Part shown: piece after piece, positions 36,209-45,358 of the stretch
Layout of the letters: each line of letters begins with the position of its first letter
How positions within the stretch are numbered: the first letter of the stretch is position 1
NCBI GenBank assembly: GCA_016716885.1
Contig: JADJUV010000175.1
Location: 1-64,000, forward strand
From: Candidatus Trichofilum aggregatum
GTDB lineage: Bacteria; Chloroflexota; Anaerolineae; Promineifilales; Promineifilaceae
Reading direction: 5' to 3'
DNA length: 64,000 nucleotides
Translations under genes and position numbers: made by a program
The notes under the pieces: generated by a model
What the model was told of the DNA's origin: nothing
The model's database searches: none
Seen by the model: only the letters and a program-made list of their open reading frames with translations

Positions 36209-36478
36209 TTAGCGCCGGATGCCCAGCCGTTCAATAACACTACGATAACGGTCAGGATCAGAGTCGCGTAAGTAAGAAAGAAGGCGTCGCCGCTTACCTA
36301 CCAACTTAAGCAGACCTCGGCGGGTGCTTTCATCATGTTTGTGCATCCGCAAATGCTCTTGCAATTGATAAATGCGTTGGCTAAAGAGGGCAATCTGCAC
36401 CTCTGGTGAACCGGTGTCACCCGGATGTTGAGCATACTCAGTAATAATCTCGGTCTTTCGTTCCCTGGTAAAGGACAT
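36209..36478 (-). CDS. rpsO: Ribosomal protein S15
   Basis: The 89-residue S15 primary 16S rRNA-binding protein of the small subunit. Motifs: EYAQHPGDTGSPEVQIALFS, then INQL-type helix (RIYQLQEHLRMHKHDESTRR) and GLLKLVGKRRRLLSYLR. The start at 36478 (MSFTRERK) is set by AGGAGA eight bases upstream; the longer frame to 36601 runs through the promoter and is not coding. Confidence 0.96.
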   Translation of the reverse strand: MSFTRERKTEIITEYAQHPGDTGSPEVQIALFSQRIYQLQEHLRMHKHDESTRRGLLKLVGKRRRLLSYLRDSDPDRYRSVIERLGIRR

Positions 36479-36572
36479 AGTGCATTCTCCTGTGAATGTG
36501 CTGTAATTGTGTGCCTGCAAAGCCGCCGTGCCGAAAACGTCGTACTTCCAAGCAAAATTGAGACAGGGAAGG

Positions 36573-36601
36573 ATTATAGTCCATCTGTTCGTATCCGGCA
36601 A
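36573..36601 (-). promoter_or_regulatory. Putative rpsO promoter
   Basis: On the minus strand TTGCCG (36601-36596), a 17-base spacer and TATAAT (36578-36573) match a sigma-70 promoter. The start of transcription would be about 90 bases before the rpsO ATG, leaving a leader long enough for S15 feedback control. Confidence 0.6.
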
Positions 36602-36630
36602 AAACAGTTTTAGCCTCTCATCCCTTACAC

Positions 36631-36669
36631 CAAGAAAGCCGATTCAAACAGAATCGGCTTTCTTGGTGG
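36631..36669 (-). terminator. Hairpin between the DUF4340 gene and rpsO
   Basis: CCAAGAAAGCCGATTC and AATCGGCTTTCTTGG form a long, nearly perfect 15-16 base stem around a 6-base loop. It lies about 57 bases beyond the end of the GldAFG-like operon and before the rpsO promoter, so it is well placed as that operon's terminator, although the T-run lies within the stem. Confidence 0.55.
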
Positions 36670-36725
36670 CCTTAAAGATTTTCGGAAACTTTTAAGGCTT
36701 AGATAAAACTATTCCAAGGTTTTCA

Positions 36726-37412
36726 CTATTGGGTCGGGGTGATGGGTACAGTATTGGTCAGGGGAACCGTGGCAGTGATAGAACCGGTTGGGGTAATCGT
36801 GAGCGTAGAAGTAATGGGCACAACAGGAGGCGGGGGTGGCACAGGGATGCTTGTTAGTAGGGAGATGGCGCTTTGCACGGCTGTTTGATCAACCACATAA
36901 ACACGGTCATCGCCTTGCCTCTGCAAATAATAACCCGTTCCACCCACAATTACGTCGCCAACATTAAAGGTATAGCGCACACTCTCTCCGTTACGATCAG
37001 CTACGACAACAATAACAGTCGCCGGTTCGTCCAGACCATACGCCGCAAGCGGGTTTTCACCAGATTGTAGGACCTGGCGGCTAGAAATATTGAGCATACC
37101 ATTGGCCTGGGAGATGATAGAGCCACTGATGAGTTGGGTGTATGTGGGTACAACCTGTGCCCATGCCCCTGTTTCATCCAGGGCAAAGGCGCGATTGGTG
37201 AGGTTGCCATCTTCATCAGTTCCCGTCACTTCCAGGCGAGTGGGGGTTATAATGTCAGTCGTTTCCGGAATGACACGGATGCGTGGGGCTACCGTAGGTG
37301 CAGGGGGAACGGTAACCTCGGCGGTAGTTTCATCAGCATTGTTGCTGATGACGAGATAAGCCACCAGTGCCAGAAGAATGACACCCAAAATCAAAGTTGT
37401 GCGGCCGCTCAT
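36726..37412 (-). CDS. DUF4340 domain protein
   Basis: A 228-residue protein with one N-terminal membrane helix (TLILGVILLALVAYLVI) and a soluble domain that includes NPLAAYGLDEPATVIVVVAD, typical of DUF4340. The C-terminus is a Pro/Thr-rich tail. The start at 37412 overlaps the stop of the preceding gene by four bases (ATGA), showing translational coupling. DUF4340 genes commonly accompany GldG-like and ABC-2 genes, as here. The molecular role is unknown; it probably faces the outside of the membrane. Confidence 0.8.
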   Translation of the reverse strand: MSGRTTLILGVILLALVAYLVISNNADETTAEVTVPPAPTVAPRIRVIPETTDIITPTRLEVTGTDEDGNLTNRAFALDETGAWAQVVPTYTQLISGSIISQANGMLNISSRQVLQSGENPLAAYGLDEPATVIVVVADRNGESVRYTFNVGDVIVGGTGYYLQRQGDDRVYVVDQTAVQSAISLLTSIPVPPPPPVVPITSTLTITPTGSITATVPLTNTVPITPTQ

Positions 37413-38989
37413 CGTACTTGTCTCCGTGAGTACCACACCGCTCCACCAATAACCAACATCAAAACAGGACCCAGCCAGGTACTAATCCAACGGAGCAGAC
37501 TTAGTTGTTCTTGAGGAATAGCCACGGTCCGCTGTACACTCTCGCGAGGAGTGAGTTCGATACTGAATTCATCGCGAGCCAGCCAATTCATGGAATTGGT
37601 AAAGAGAATGCTATTACCGCCGGCGGTGTTCAAACCATTACGGATAAAGTCGGCATCACCAAAAACGACCAGACGCCCCCCACTCTCCAGGTTTTCTGCG
37701 GCTACAGCGACTACCAGAGGGCCAGCGTTATCATCTTCGGTCTGGCTAACGGAGCCTGATTCTCCCTGAACGTCGGTCTCGCCCCAGGCTTGCGGACTTG
37801 TACGCACCAGTTCGATGGGGGTGACATTACCTGTTGGCAACACGTTAATGGAGCGAGCTACCCGATAGATGGTACCGAATTCAGGCAGTTCATCGGTGAT
37901 AATGGGGCTGGAACCAAAATCTACACCCAAAAAGGTCACCCCATCGGCGATGCCTGCCTGAGCCAGTTCCAAGTCCACGATAATATCTGTCCGCACTTCA
38001 ATTCCCCATTCCGCTAACAGAGGAGTCAACGTATCTTCTCCGGCCAACAGTCCGGCAAACATCTCTTGACTAACCGGGAAATCTTGCGCCACGAAGAGTG
38101 AGCCACCGTTATTGAGATAAGAGCGCAAAACCTCTATCTCTTCAGCCGGAATAAATGCCTGGGGATCAATAACGACCACGGCAGAAGCGTCTTCAGGCAC
38201 CGAGCCTGTCGTGAACAGGTTCAGAGCGTCTAATGTGAACCCTAGTTCTTCCAGGCTGGCCTGTAATTGGCCGATCCCGGTTTCTTCCAGGCTGTCATAA
38301 GCTGGTTCACCGTGTCCGGTGAGGAAGTATAGTTTTTTCTCTTGGGGGTTAAGTACCTGAATAAGCGCGGCATGTAAATCGCGTTCAGCCAGGCTGGTGG
38401 CTTTAGCAAAAGCCTGACCTTCGCCTTCACCCTGGGTAAAAACCAGGACGCCATCCTGGGTGAGATCATATTGTCCTACCAATAAGGGGTTGGAGTACGG
38501 ATCCAGGAATTCATAGGTTAGTTGATCAGTATACGCGGTCAAAGAATCGAGTGTCGTGCGGGCTTGTTGCTGTTGCAATGATAGTTGAGCACTGTAGAAA
38601 CCCAGGATATGAATGGGTTCATCAAGTTCTTCGAGCAGGGATAAGGTTTCTGGCAGAGGGGTGAATTCGCCTGTTTCGGTAACATCATAACGCCAGTCGT
38701 TGTTGCGGTAAGCCACGTAGTAAAGAATGGCGGCGATGGCGACGACAAAAAGGATGGACAGAAAGGTGTTGAGACCATAACGGACTTTGCGGCCGCTTAA
38801 CATGATCCGTACATCGTCTGGTCGAAACACCGCAAACAGAAGCAGGAGCAATGCCCCCAACCCTAACAGGATGTTGACCAGAGTGGTAAAGCGGTCTACC
38901 ACGACATAGGTCACAGCTCCAGAAACGAGCAAGACCAACCCCACCCAGGGAAAAATTGAGATTAAACTTTGTTGTGTAGATTTATTCAT
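37409..38989 (-). CDS. GldG-like ABC transporter auxiliary protein
   Basis: A 526-residue protein with three N-terminal membrane helices, a large extracytoplasmic domain (DVTETGEFTPLPETLSLLEE, TGHGEPAYDSL) and a C-terminal helix. This is the ABC_transp_aux/GldG arrangement. In gliding Bacteroidota GldAFG forms an ABC transporter, but homologues are widespread and not limited to gliding. It is followed by the DUF4340 gene with a four-base overlap and preceded by the permease with a 43-base gap. Confidence 0.85.
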   Translation of the reverse strand: MNKSTQQSLISIFPWVGLVLLVSGAVTYVVVDRFTTLVNILLGLGALLLLLFAVFRPDDVRIMLSGRKVRYGLNTFLSILFVVAIAAILYYVAYRNNDWRYDVTETGEFTPLPETLSLLEELDEPIHILGFYSAQLSLQQQQARTTLDSLTAYTDQLTYEFLDPYSNPLLVGQYDLTQDGVLVFTQGEGEGQAFAKATSLAERDLHAALIQVLNPQEKKLYFLTGHGEPAYDSLEETGIGQLQASLEELGFTLDALNLFTTGSVPEDASAVVVIDPQAFIPAEEIEVLRSYLNNGGSLFVAQDFPVSQEMFAGLLAGEDTLTPLLAEWGIEVRTDIIVDLELAQAGIADGVTFLGVDFGSSPIITDELPEFGTIYRVARSINVLPTGNVTPIELVRTSPQAWGETDVQGESGSVSQTEDDNAGPLVVAVAAENLESGGRLVVFGDADFIRNGLNTAGGNSILFTNSMNWLARDEFSIELTPRESVQRTVAIPQEQLSLLRWISTWLGPVLMLVIGGAVWYSRRQVR

Positions 38990-39032
38990 TGCTGTCCCTC
39001 AAGGTTAGAACAGGCAGTAGATGGGTTGATAA

Positions 39033-39770
39033 TCAACGCCAACGACGACTCTCGAAGAAGCGCGCGGCCGCGAACAGGAACACTCCCGTCACCAATACAA
39101 AGTACAGGGTATCCTTCACCGTCAAAACACCGCTAAAGAAATTTTCTTGATGCGATAAAAGTGATAACTCACGCATGATGATACCCACCCGCTCCGGTAG
39201 TGAAGGGTTGTTACTGAGAAAAGCCAGCAGGTAGAGAATGAGAATCACCGCAAAAGACAACATAAACGCGTTAATCTGATTCGTAGAAATGGTCGAAGCA
39301 AAAATGCCAATACTAATCAGAGCACTGCCCCACAACACCACCATAAGATAGGTCGTCAGCATCGGCCCTACGTCCGGGTTACCAAAACGTAACAGCACCA
39401 ATGGGTAAATAAGGGTGAGTGCCGTGGTGGCAATGTATAAGATGAGGGCGGCCAAAAATTTGCCCAGAATAACCTGACCATCGGTTATCGGCATGGTCAT
39501 TAATAATTCAACCGTGCCACTTTGCCGCTCTTCAGAAACCAGGCGCATGGTAATAGCCGGAATGGCAAACACACCCAAAAAAGCAAAGGTGCTGAGTGAG
39601 TCGGCCACATTGGGGGCGGGGGCACCCTGGGCACCCTGGGCTAGAAAGGATATTTGTTGAGCAAAAATAGCCCCGGTTATGAGCGACATAGCCGCCATAA
39701 ACACATAAGCGATAGGTTGAACAAAGATAGCCCCTAACTCACGACGGGCAATAATCCAGGCGTTTTGCAT
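39033..39770 (-). CDS. ABC-2 type permease, GldF-like
   Basis: A 245-residue polytopic protein with six likely helices. RLVSEERQSGTVELLMTMPI, then TDGQVILGKFLAA is the typical ABC-2 permease motif. The C-terminus carries a GldF-like FFSGVLTVKDTLYFVLVTG helix. The stop of the ATPase gene overlaps its start (TAATG). With the ATPase and GldG-like protein it should form one export or surface-organising complex; the substrate is unknown. Confidence 0.88.
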   Translation of the reverse strand: MQNAWIIARRELGAIFVQPIAYVFMAAMSLITGAIFAQQISFLAQGAQGAPAPNVADSLSTFAFLGVFAIPAITMRLVSEERQSGTVELLMTMPITDGQVILGKFLAALILYIATTALTLIYPLVLLRFGNPDVGPMLTTYLMVVLWGSALISIGIFASTISTNQINAFMLSFAVILILYLLAFLSNNPSLPERVGIIMRELSLLSHQENFFSGVLTVKDTLYFVLVTGVFLFAAARFFESRRWR

Positions 39771-40756
39771 TATTCTTCCTCCTCGCCAGCTTCATCTTCC
39801 TGCTCATCTACAGTTTTTTGGATCGCCAGGGCTTCGGCTTCGCGCAGATAGCGCAAAAACAGGGATTCCAGACTGAGGCGTTCATTGCTCATTTCGAGCA
39901 AACCCCATCCCTGTGATATGACCGTTTGAGCTATCTGGCTGCGGGTATCATCCCGACCATCAAAAACAACGCGGAGATGGTTGGCATCAATAGATTGCAC
40001 GGTATAGACACCTTGGGTTGAAGACAGCGCGGCCGCGTCGCCTGGTTGCGCCAACTTCAGTGTCAGGGCCTTTTCCTCACCCTGCCCCAAATCACGCAAC
40101 GAAATATCCGCCCAGACCTTGCCCGCAATAATAATGATGGCTCGATCACAGATTTGTTCGACTTCGCTGAGGATATGGGTACTGAGCAAAACCGTGCGAT
40201 CCTGCCCCAATGATTTGATGAGCTGGCGCACATCAATAATTTGACCAGGGTCCAGACCGATAGTGGGTTCATCCAAAATCAACACATCCGGGTTATGGAT
40301 GAGGGCCTGCGCCAATCCTACTCGTTGGCGCATACCTTTAGACAACTTACTGATATGGCTATCGGCCCGATCCAACAGGTCTACCATTTCCAGTACGTCA
40401 TCCACGCGGTTCCATAAATCTTTTATGCCCCGCAGACGGCCAACAAAGGCCAGATACCCTTCCACACTCATTTCCGGGTACAGGGGCACAGTTTCCGGGA
40501 GATAACCTAACCGTCGCCGGGCATCCATGGACTGGGTGACTGTGTCGTAACCCGCAATCGAGGCCGTGCCGTTGGTGGGAGGCATATATCCGGTCAGGAT
40601 ACGCATGGTCGTCGTTTTTCCGGCCCCATTTGGCCCCAAAAAGCCGACGATCTCCCCTTTTTTACACTGGAAATTAATGTCACGAATGGCGGTATACGTA
40701 TCATAAACCTTGGTCAGGTTCTCCGCCTTAATCATGATGTGGGGTGATTGACTCAT
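39770..40756 (-). CDS. ABC transporter ATP-binding protein, GldA-like
   Basis: Walker A GPNGAGKTT, signature LSKGMRQRVGLAQALI, Walker B VLILDEPTIGLDP and the switch histidine in STHILSEVEQ are all present. The C-terminal 100 residues form the regulatory extension seen in ABC-2 ATPases, ending in an acidic tail. The start is taken at 40756 (MSQSPHIM); 40762 and 40765 are also open. First gene of the four-gene minus-strand operon running to 36726. Confidence 0.9.
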   Translation of the reverse strand: MSQSPHIMIKAENLTKVYDTYTAIRDINFQCKKGEIVGFLGPNGAGKTTTMRILTGYMPPTNGTASIAGYDTVTQSMDARRRLGYLPETVPLYPEMSVEGYLAFVGRLRGIKDLWNRVDDVLEMVDLLDRADSHISKLSKGMRQRVGLAQALIHNPDVLILDEPTIGLDPGQIIDVRQLIKSLGQDRTVLLSTHILSEVEQICDRAIIIIAGKVWADISLRDLGQGEEKALTLKLAQPGDAAALSSTQGVYTVQSIDANHLRVVFDGRDDTRSQIAQTVISQGWGLLEMSNERLSLESLFLRYLREAEALAIQKTVDEQEDEAGEEEE

Positions 40757-41025
40757 AAGCATCACTCGCAGGTGGTATAAGATTGATTCTTACTCTTTGG
40801 ACAAAAAAAAGCACACCAGGCTTTTTCTACAGCGATAAAACAAGCTGTGCTGTGGCAAAGGTGTGCAGACAGGGGCGTATAGTAGCCAAAAGGAATTACC
40901 TTGTCAAACGCGCGGGGGGCGCTGTAGCCGTGTTGCTTTATCGCCGCGTTGGGTATATCTGGCCTGAGCTGTGGGGGACTCATTTCTCAGTCGCCAATCT
41001 ACTCTGGTAACGGTACAATCAAACC

Positions 41026-41859
41026 ATGCAACGAATCTCCTGGTTATGTCGTTGTTTACCCCTGTTGCTGATGGCCTGCCAACCAAACAATACCCGCCCA
41101 AATGACATACCGGTGGTAAGTTCACCGGCCGTTATGACAAGTAGAGAGCCATCATCTATCTGGCAACCTGCTCCCGGAACAAGCTGGCAATGGCAACTGA
41201 GCGGCCCAATTGACACTTCTATTGATGTCATGATGTTTGATCTTGATTTGTTTGATACCCCGGTAACGGTAATAGAGCAACTACAGGCACAGGAACGGGT
41301 GGTTATCTGTTATTTTAGCGCGGGGAGTTATGAAGATTGGCGACCGGACGCGGCCGCATTTCCCGCTCATGTATTAGGTGAACCCTTAGAGGAGTGGCCC
41401 GGCGAACGCTGGTTGGATATTCGCCAGTTAGAGGTGCTAGGTCCCATCATGAGCCAACGACTAGACCTGGCTCAGCAAAAAGGGTGCGATGGTGTAGAGC
41501 CGGATAATGTGGATGGCTATAGTAATGACACGGGCTTCCCTCTTACCGGTGATGATCAACTCGTTTTTAACATCTGGCTGGCGAATGAAGCGCACGCCCG
41601 TGGTTTGTCGGTCGGGCTGAAAAACGACCTGGATCAGGTGATTGAACTACTGCCCTATTTTGATTGGGCTTTGAATGAACAATGTTTTCAGTATGAGGAA
41701 TGTGCGTTATTGCTCCCGTTCATTGAGGCCGGAAAGGCTGTTTTTGGGGTCGAGTACGAACTGGAACCGGCCGAGTTTTGTGAGCAGGCCAACGAAATGG
41801 ATTTTGATTGGTTACAGAAAGCGTATGAGTTGGATAGTTGGCGGGTGACGTGTCGGTGA
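41026..41859 (+). CDS. GH114-like (endo-alpha-1,4-polygalactosaminidase family) lipoprotein
   Basis: A 277-residue secreted protein with a lipobox (LLLMAC, Cys at residue 19). The domain starts at WQPAPGTSWQWQLSGPIDTS, typical of GH114, and contains VVICYFSAGSYEDWR, GCDGVEPDNVDGY and GLSVGLKNDLDQV. GH114 proteins have a TIM-barrel fold and act on galactosamine-rich polymers. The exact substrate is not determined. A TACAAT box ends six bases before the ATG. The 270 bases upstream to the divergent ABC operon hold nothing else I recognise. Confidence 0.85.
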   Translation: MQRISWLCRCLPLLLMACQPNNTRPNDIPVVSSPAVMTSREPSSIWQPAPGTSWQWQLSGPIDTSIDVMMFDLDLFDTPVTVIEQLQAQERVVICYFSAGSYEDWRPDAAAFPAHVLGEPLEEWPGERWLDIRQLEVLGPIMSQRLDLAQQKGCDGVEPDNVDGYSNDTGFPLTGDDQLVFNIWLANEAHARGLSVGLKNDLDQVIELLPYFDWALNEQCFQYEECALLLPFIEAGKAVFGVEYELEPAEFCEQANEMDFDWLQKAYELDSWRVTCR

Positions 41860-41899
41860 GTTTTGAGTTTCGCGTTCCATGTTTCAAGTTTTACGATAG

Positions 41900-42361
41900 G
41901 TGAGTGTGAATCAGCAACCTAATTCGGATTTTTGTTTTGTTTGCGGCCGCGCGAATCCTCACGGCCTGCACATGCGTTTTACTGACAACGGCCACAACCA
42001 GGTCGTGTCTGATTATACCGTGGCCGAACCGTACCAGGGGTATCCGGGCGTCGTGCATGGCGGGGTTGTCTCAGCCATGTTAGATGAAGTGGTGGGTCGG
42101 GTAGCGCTCATTGGCGACCACCACCATTTTATGATGACAGTAAAGATGCAGGTGAAGTTCCGTCAGCCCGTGCCGACGGACACACCGCTACGAATTGTAG
42201 GCGAACTGGTGAAACTTCGCGGCCGCATCGGGCAAGCCGTTGGGCGCATTGAACTGCCCGATGGAACTATCGCCGCCGAAGCCGAACTCGTCCTGGCTGA
42301 TCTGCCCACAGAGTTGCGTCGTCATGATATGGAAGCCTTAGGCTGGCGCGTTGACAACTAA
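41900..42361 (+). CDS. PaaI-type hotdog-fold thioesterase
   Basis: A 153-residue hotdog protein. FCFVCGRANPHGLHMRF at the N-terminus and GYPGVVHGGVVSAMLDEVVG are the hallmarks of the PaaI/4HBT acyl-CoA thioesterase group. The start is GTG 41900 (protein MSVNQQPNS). The natural acyl substrate cannot be inferred. The following 277 bases (42362-42638) contain no gene or repeat that I can support. Confidence 0.85.
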   Translation: MSVNQQPNSDFCFVCGRANPHGLHMRFTDNGHNQVVSDYTVAEPYQGYPGVVHGGVVSAMLDEVVGRVALIGDHHHFMMTVKMQVKFRQPVPTDTPLRIVGELVKLRGRIGQAVGRIELPDGTIAAEAELVLADLPTELRRHDMEALGWRVDN

Positions 42362-42638
42362 TTGGGTTTAGAGCCAACATGGATTGGTTTTCCGTTGGCT
42401 CTCGCTCCAACCTGTAAACTCAAGCCAATATTCACCGCTTCCATACGGTTCAATCAGTCAAGAACCATACAATAAGATCGTTCATCTTCTGCTGTCCAGT
42501 GCATAACCTTAGAGGAACCCGCTAGAGTAGATCAGTTGGGAAACCCGCTTGCTCTAGCCCTAAACACAAATTACGGTATTCTGTTCTCCCAGAGCTTCAT
42601 GCGGCTTCGGGCCACACAAAATACATCCCCGTTCAACC

Positions 42639-44075
42639 ATGTGGCAAGTATATCTGCGCGAACGACGAATTGATTCTTTAAGACTAGTAATGCCAGCCCT
42701 GGCCAGCATTACGGCCATCGTCTGCTTTTTTGCCGCTGTCGCTATTGGCACAAACAGCCAGGCTGAACCCTGGAGCCTCTGGGTTACGGCTATCCTCTCA
42801 CCGGTTACTACGGCCATAGCCTGGCGACTCTTACGCCAGGATAAACGGCAATTATCGGCTGGCGCCCTTTTTACCATCAGCCACATCGTTCTTCTCACCA
42901 TCGTTTATGCCCACACCTGGACCTCGGGCAGTATTGTCCCTTACCTTTACGGCATCCTCATCATCAGCAGTAACATGATTATGTACAATGGAGCTGGCTT
43001 TGTTATTTGGCCGGTTTCCTCAGCCGTGATTCTTATTACTGCTTACATTATTAGCGGCCGCAACCTGAACGATGTCTTATTAACGCTCGCGCCTATCACG
43101 ATTAATTTCATTCTCGCTTGTGTTTCTTTACTCTCCACCTATGATTGGGAACTGGCCCTGGAATCGGTTAATGAAATTCGCCAGAAAGCCCAGGCCCGGC
43201 GCGATGAACTGTTTTCTATAAAAGAGGACCTGGATCAAAGCAACGCCAAACTACGGGCCACCAATGACGCCCTGGACAAAGCGCGGCAGGAAGCCTTAAA
43301 TGAACGAGACCTGCGTACTCGTTTTATGAATAATGTCAGCCACGAATTACGCACACCCCTCAACGCCATCGTCAACTTCGCCCACATCATCAGTGCCGGG
43401 GCCTGTGGGCCAGTCACCGAACGGCAAACCGATTATTTACGCCGGGTGGAACAGGCGGGCTGGCATTCCCTCAATGTTCTCAATGATTTACTTGACCTGG
43501 CCCAAATTCAAGCAGGCGAGTTTCGCTTGAATCTACAGGTGATTCCTTTACATGAAATATGTGAAGATGCAATGAGCAATACGCGGGGTCTGATTTTAGA
43601 TCGCCCCATTGACTTAATTCGTGATTTTCCGGCCCAATGGCCCCAAGTTTATGCGGATGGCGTGCGCTTAAAACAAGCCCTGATCAATCTGCTGGGCAAT
43701 GCCGCCAAGTATACGGATGAAGGCTCTATTGGTCTGCGTATCCGTCAGGAAGGCGAGTGGGTCAAAATTATGATAGCTGATACGGGCATCGGCATTGCCC
43801 CGGAGTACCATCAGGTTATCTTTCAAGAGTTTCGTCAGGTAAACGAGGGCGACGCTCGCAAACGAGTGGGTACAGGCCTCGGTTTACCCATTACTCGTCA
43901 CCTGATTGAGCGGCACGGGGGTACCTTGACGGTACTGAGTGAGCCGGGTCGTGGTTCGGTGTTCACGTTGACGTTGCCCGTCTGGCAGGACAAGAAAGGC
44001 CACGAAAATGGAGCCGAACCCCCACAAGTAAGCCGTATCACCCCAGAAGTTGATCCTTTGGTGACCGCTGGCTAA
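42639..44075 (+). CDS. Membrane-bound sensor histidine kinase
   Basis: A 478-residue kinase. The first 170 residues hold about six membrane helices with almost no outer domain, so it probably senses a membrane or intramembrane signal. A coiled-coil stretch (about 175-225) leads to HisKA with the phosphoacceptor His235 (VSHELRTPLNAIV) and HATPase_c with NLLGNAAKYT, DTGIGIAP and GTGLGLPITRHLIERHGG. The receiver gene at 44111 follows 35 bases later and is the probable partner. Confidence 0.9.
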   Translation: MWQVYLRERRIDSLRLVMPALASITAIVCFFAAVAIGTNSQAEPWSLWVTAILSPVTTAIAWRLLRQDKRQLSAGALFTISHIVLLTIVYAHTWTSGSIVPYLYGILIISSNMIMYNGAGFVIWPVSSAVILITAYIISGRNLNDVLLTLAPITINFILACVSLLSTYDWELALESVNEIRQKAQARRDELFSIKEDLDQSNAKLRATNDALDKARQEALNERDLRTRFMNNVSHELRTPLNAIVNFAHIISAGACGPVTERQTDYLRRVEQAGWHSLNVLNDLLDLAQIQAGEFRLNLQVIPLHEICEDAMSNTRGLILDRPIDLIRDFPAQWPQVYADGVRLKQALINLLGNAAKYTDEGSIGLRIRQEGEWVKIMIADTGIGIAPEYHQVIFQEFRQVNEGDARKRVGTGLGLPITRHLIERHGGTLTVLSEPGRGSVFTLTLPVWQDKKGHENGAEPPQVSRITPEVDPLVTAG

Positions 44076-44110
44076 TTGTTATCCTGGTAGGGATTTGATA
44101 CACTTGACTT

Positions 44111-44521
44111 ATGAGCATAACTCTGGATAAAGCAACGATTATTGTGGTCGAAGACGATCCCAACGCACACCTCATCGCGTTGGATCTATTACACCTGAGT
44201 GGTGCCAACCGGTGTTACGCCCGGCGAAATGTCGCGGCCGCGCTCCGATTCGCCGAACAGCTACCTGAAATAGACCTGTTCCTGGTGGATGTGAACATGC
44301 CCGACCAAAGCGGTTATGACCTGCTCCGCCTGGTGCGCGAGCATGACAAACTAAAACGAGCCAAGGTTGTGGCCGTTACCGCTGGAACCCTGGCCGAAGA
44401 TGTAGAAAAAGCGCACATGGTGGGGTTTGATGGGTTCATCAGTAAACCCCTCAAACCAGACCGGTTTGCTTTGCAAGTACAGGATGTGTTAAACGGAAAA
44501 TATGTCTGGGACTCACGTTAA
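44111..44521 (+). CDS. Response regulator receiver (CheY-like)
   Basis: A 136-residue receiver domain with no output domain: acidic pair EDD at 14-16, phospho-acceptor Asp60 (LFLVDVNMPDQSGYDLL), and FISKPLKPDRF carrying the conserved lysine. It lies directly after the membrane histidine kinase and overlaps the next lipoprotein gene by 20 bases. Confidence 0.88.
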   Translation: MSITLDKATIIVVEDDPNAHLIALDLLHLSGANRCYARRNVAAALRFAEQLPEIDLFLVDVNMPDQSGYDLLRLVREHDKLKRAKVVAVTAGTLAEDVEKAHMVGFDGFISKPLKPDRFALQVQDVLNGKYVWDSR

Positions 44522-44927
44522 ACGGCACTGGTTTCATTTTGGCCTGATATGCCTGGTGGGGATGGTCATTGTGGTAGCTTGCGGCCGCGAGGCCACGCCT
44601 CAATATGGTCATCAGGTTACCTTAAGTGGTACCGCCCTGCTGGCTTGTAGCCAGGAATGCCTGGATCATGGTCAATGTGGATCAGTTGTAGGGACAGCAA
44701 CCCAGGCTGTATTAGTTGGCTCCCCTGAAATACCTTCCACCAAACCCCGCCAATTTGCACTCCCTCATGGTAGTCAGGTCGTCATTACCGGTGAACCCCT
44801 AAGCGTCAATCTGTTATTGGCAACCAATGCCAGCACGAGTGAAGTCACCCCTTTTTACCCCGTAACCGTGCCAGAGCGTAACAACGCCCCTGGTTGGGTA
44901 GCCGGGTGGTGTCTAACATCCCCGTAG
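44502..44927 (+). CDS. Predicted lipoprotein of unknown function
   Basis: A 141-residue protein with a signal peptide (LICLVGMVIVVACG) and lipobox Cys at about residue 27. The mature part has a Cys pair motif (LLACSQECLDHGQCGSV) and ends in GWVAGWCLTSP, suggesting disulfides or ligand binding outside the cell. It overlaps the receiver gene by 20 bases, so it may be part of the same operon and could be linked to sensing. I do not recognise the family. Confidence 0.6.
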   Translation: MSGTHVKRHWFHFGLICLVGMVIVVACGREATPQYGHQVTLSGTALLACSQECLDHGQCGSVVGTATQAVLVGSPEIPSTKPRQFALPHGSQVVITGEPLSVNLLLATNASTSEVTPFYPVTVPERNNAPGWVAGWCLTSP

Positions 44928-44996
44928 TGTAAAAGGGTAATTCCGTTCTCGCTCCACCCATATTGAGAAATCAGAAGTATCAAGAGGAGGTATAAG

Positions 44997-45352
44997 ATGC
45001 GTATTGACCAGGTACGTGAAGCCGAACTCAGAAAACGAAAGGGTAGTAGCATTCGCATGATCATCCAGCTTGTCTGGTTGATAATTTCTGGGGTCGTGGC
45101 CTATTTCCTAAGTAGCTATATCATCAACAATACCGACCTAAATTTTAACTTTTTTCGCAACAACTTCTTCATTCCCCCGTCATACCCGATTGGGTCATTC
45201 ATGGGGCCTTCATCCTCATTTTGGTGTTTTTGATGCAGGCGATATTTGCTATCGGTTTTGCTTTTGGTAGCCCTGAGGGGCGGATTAAAACAGGCCGACC
45301 ACGAGCCGATTCGCGTAACCCCGATCCGTTTGATGACAACCGACCTTATTAA
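44997..45352 (+). CDS. Small membrane protein of unknown function (one frameshift)
   Basis: A basic N-terminus (REAELRKRKGSS) precedes one helix (MIIQLVWLIISGVVAYFLSS). The first frame ends at 45233, but a one-base shift in the C-run near 45175 gives DWVIHGAFILILVFLMQAIF and a second helix, then a basic tail to a stop at 45350-45352. The total is about 118 residues with two helices. A strong AGAGGAGG precedes the ATG. Seven bases after the stop the MocA-like gene begins, suggesting co-transcription. Function unknown. Confidence 0.6.
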
Positions 45353-45358
45353 CCCAGG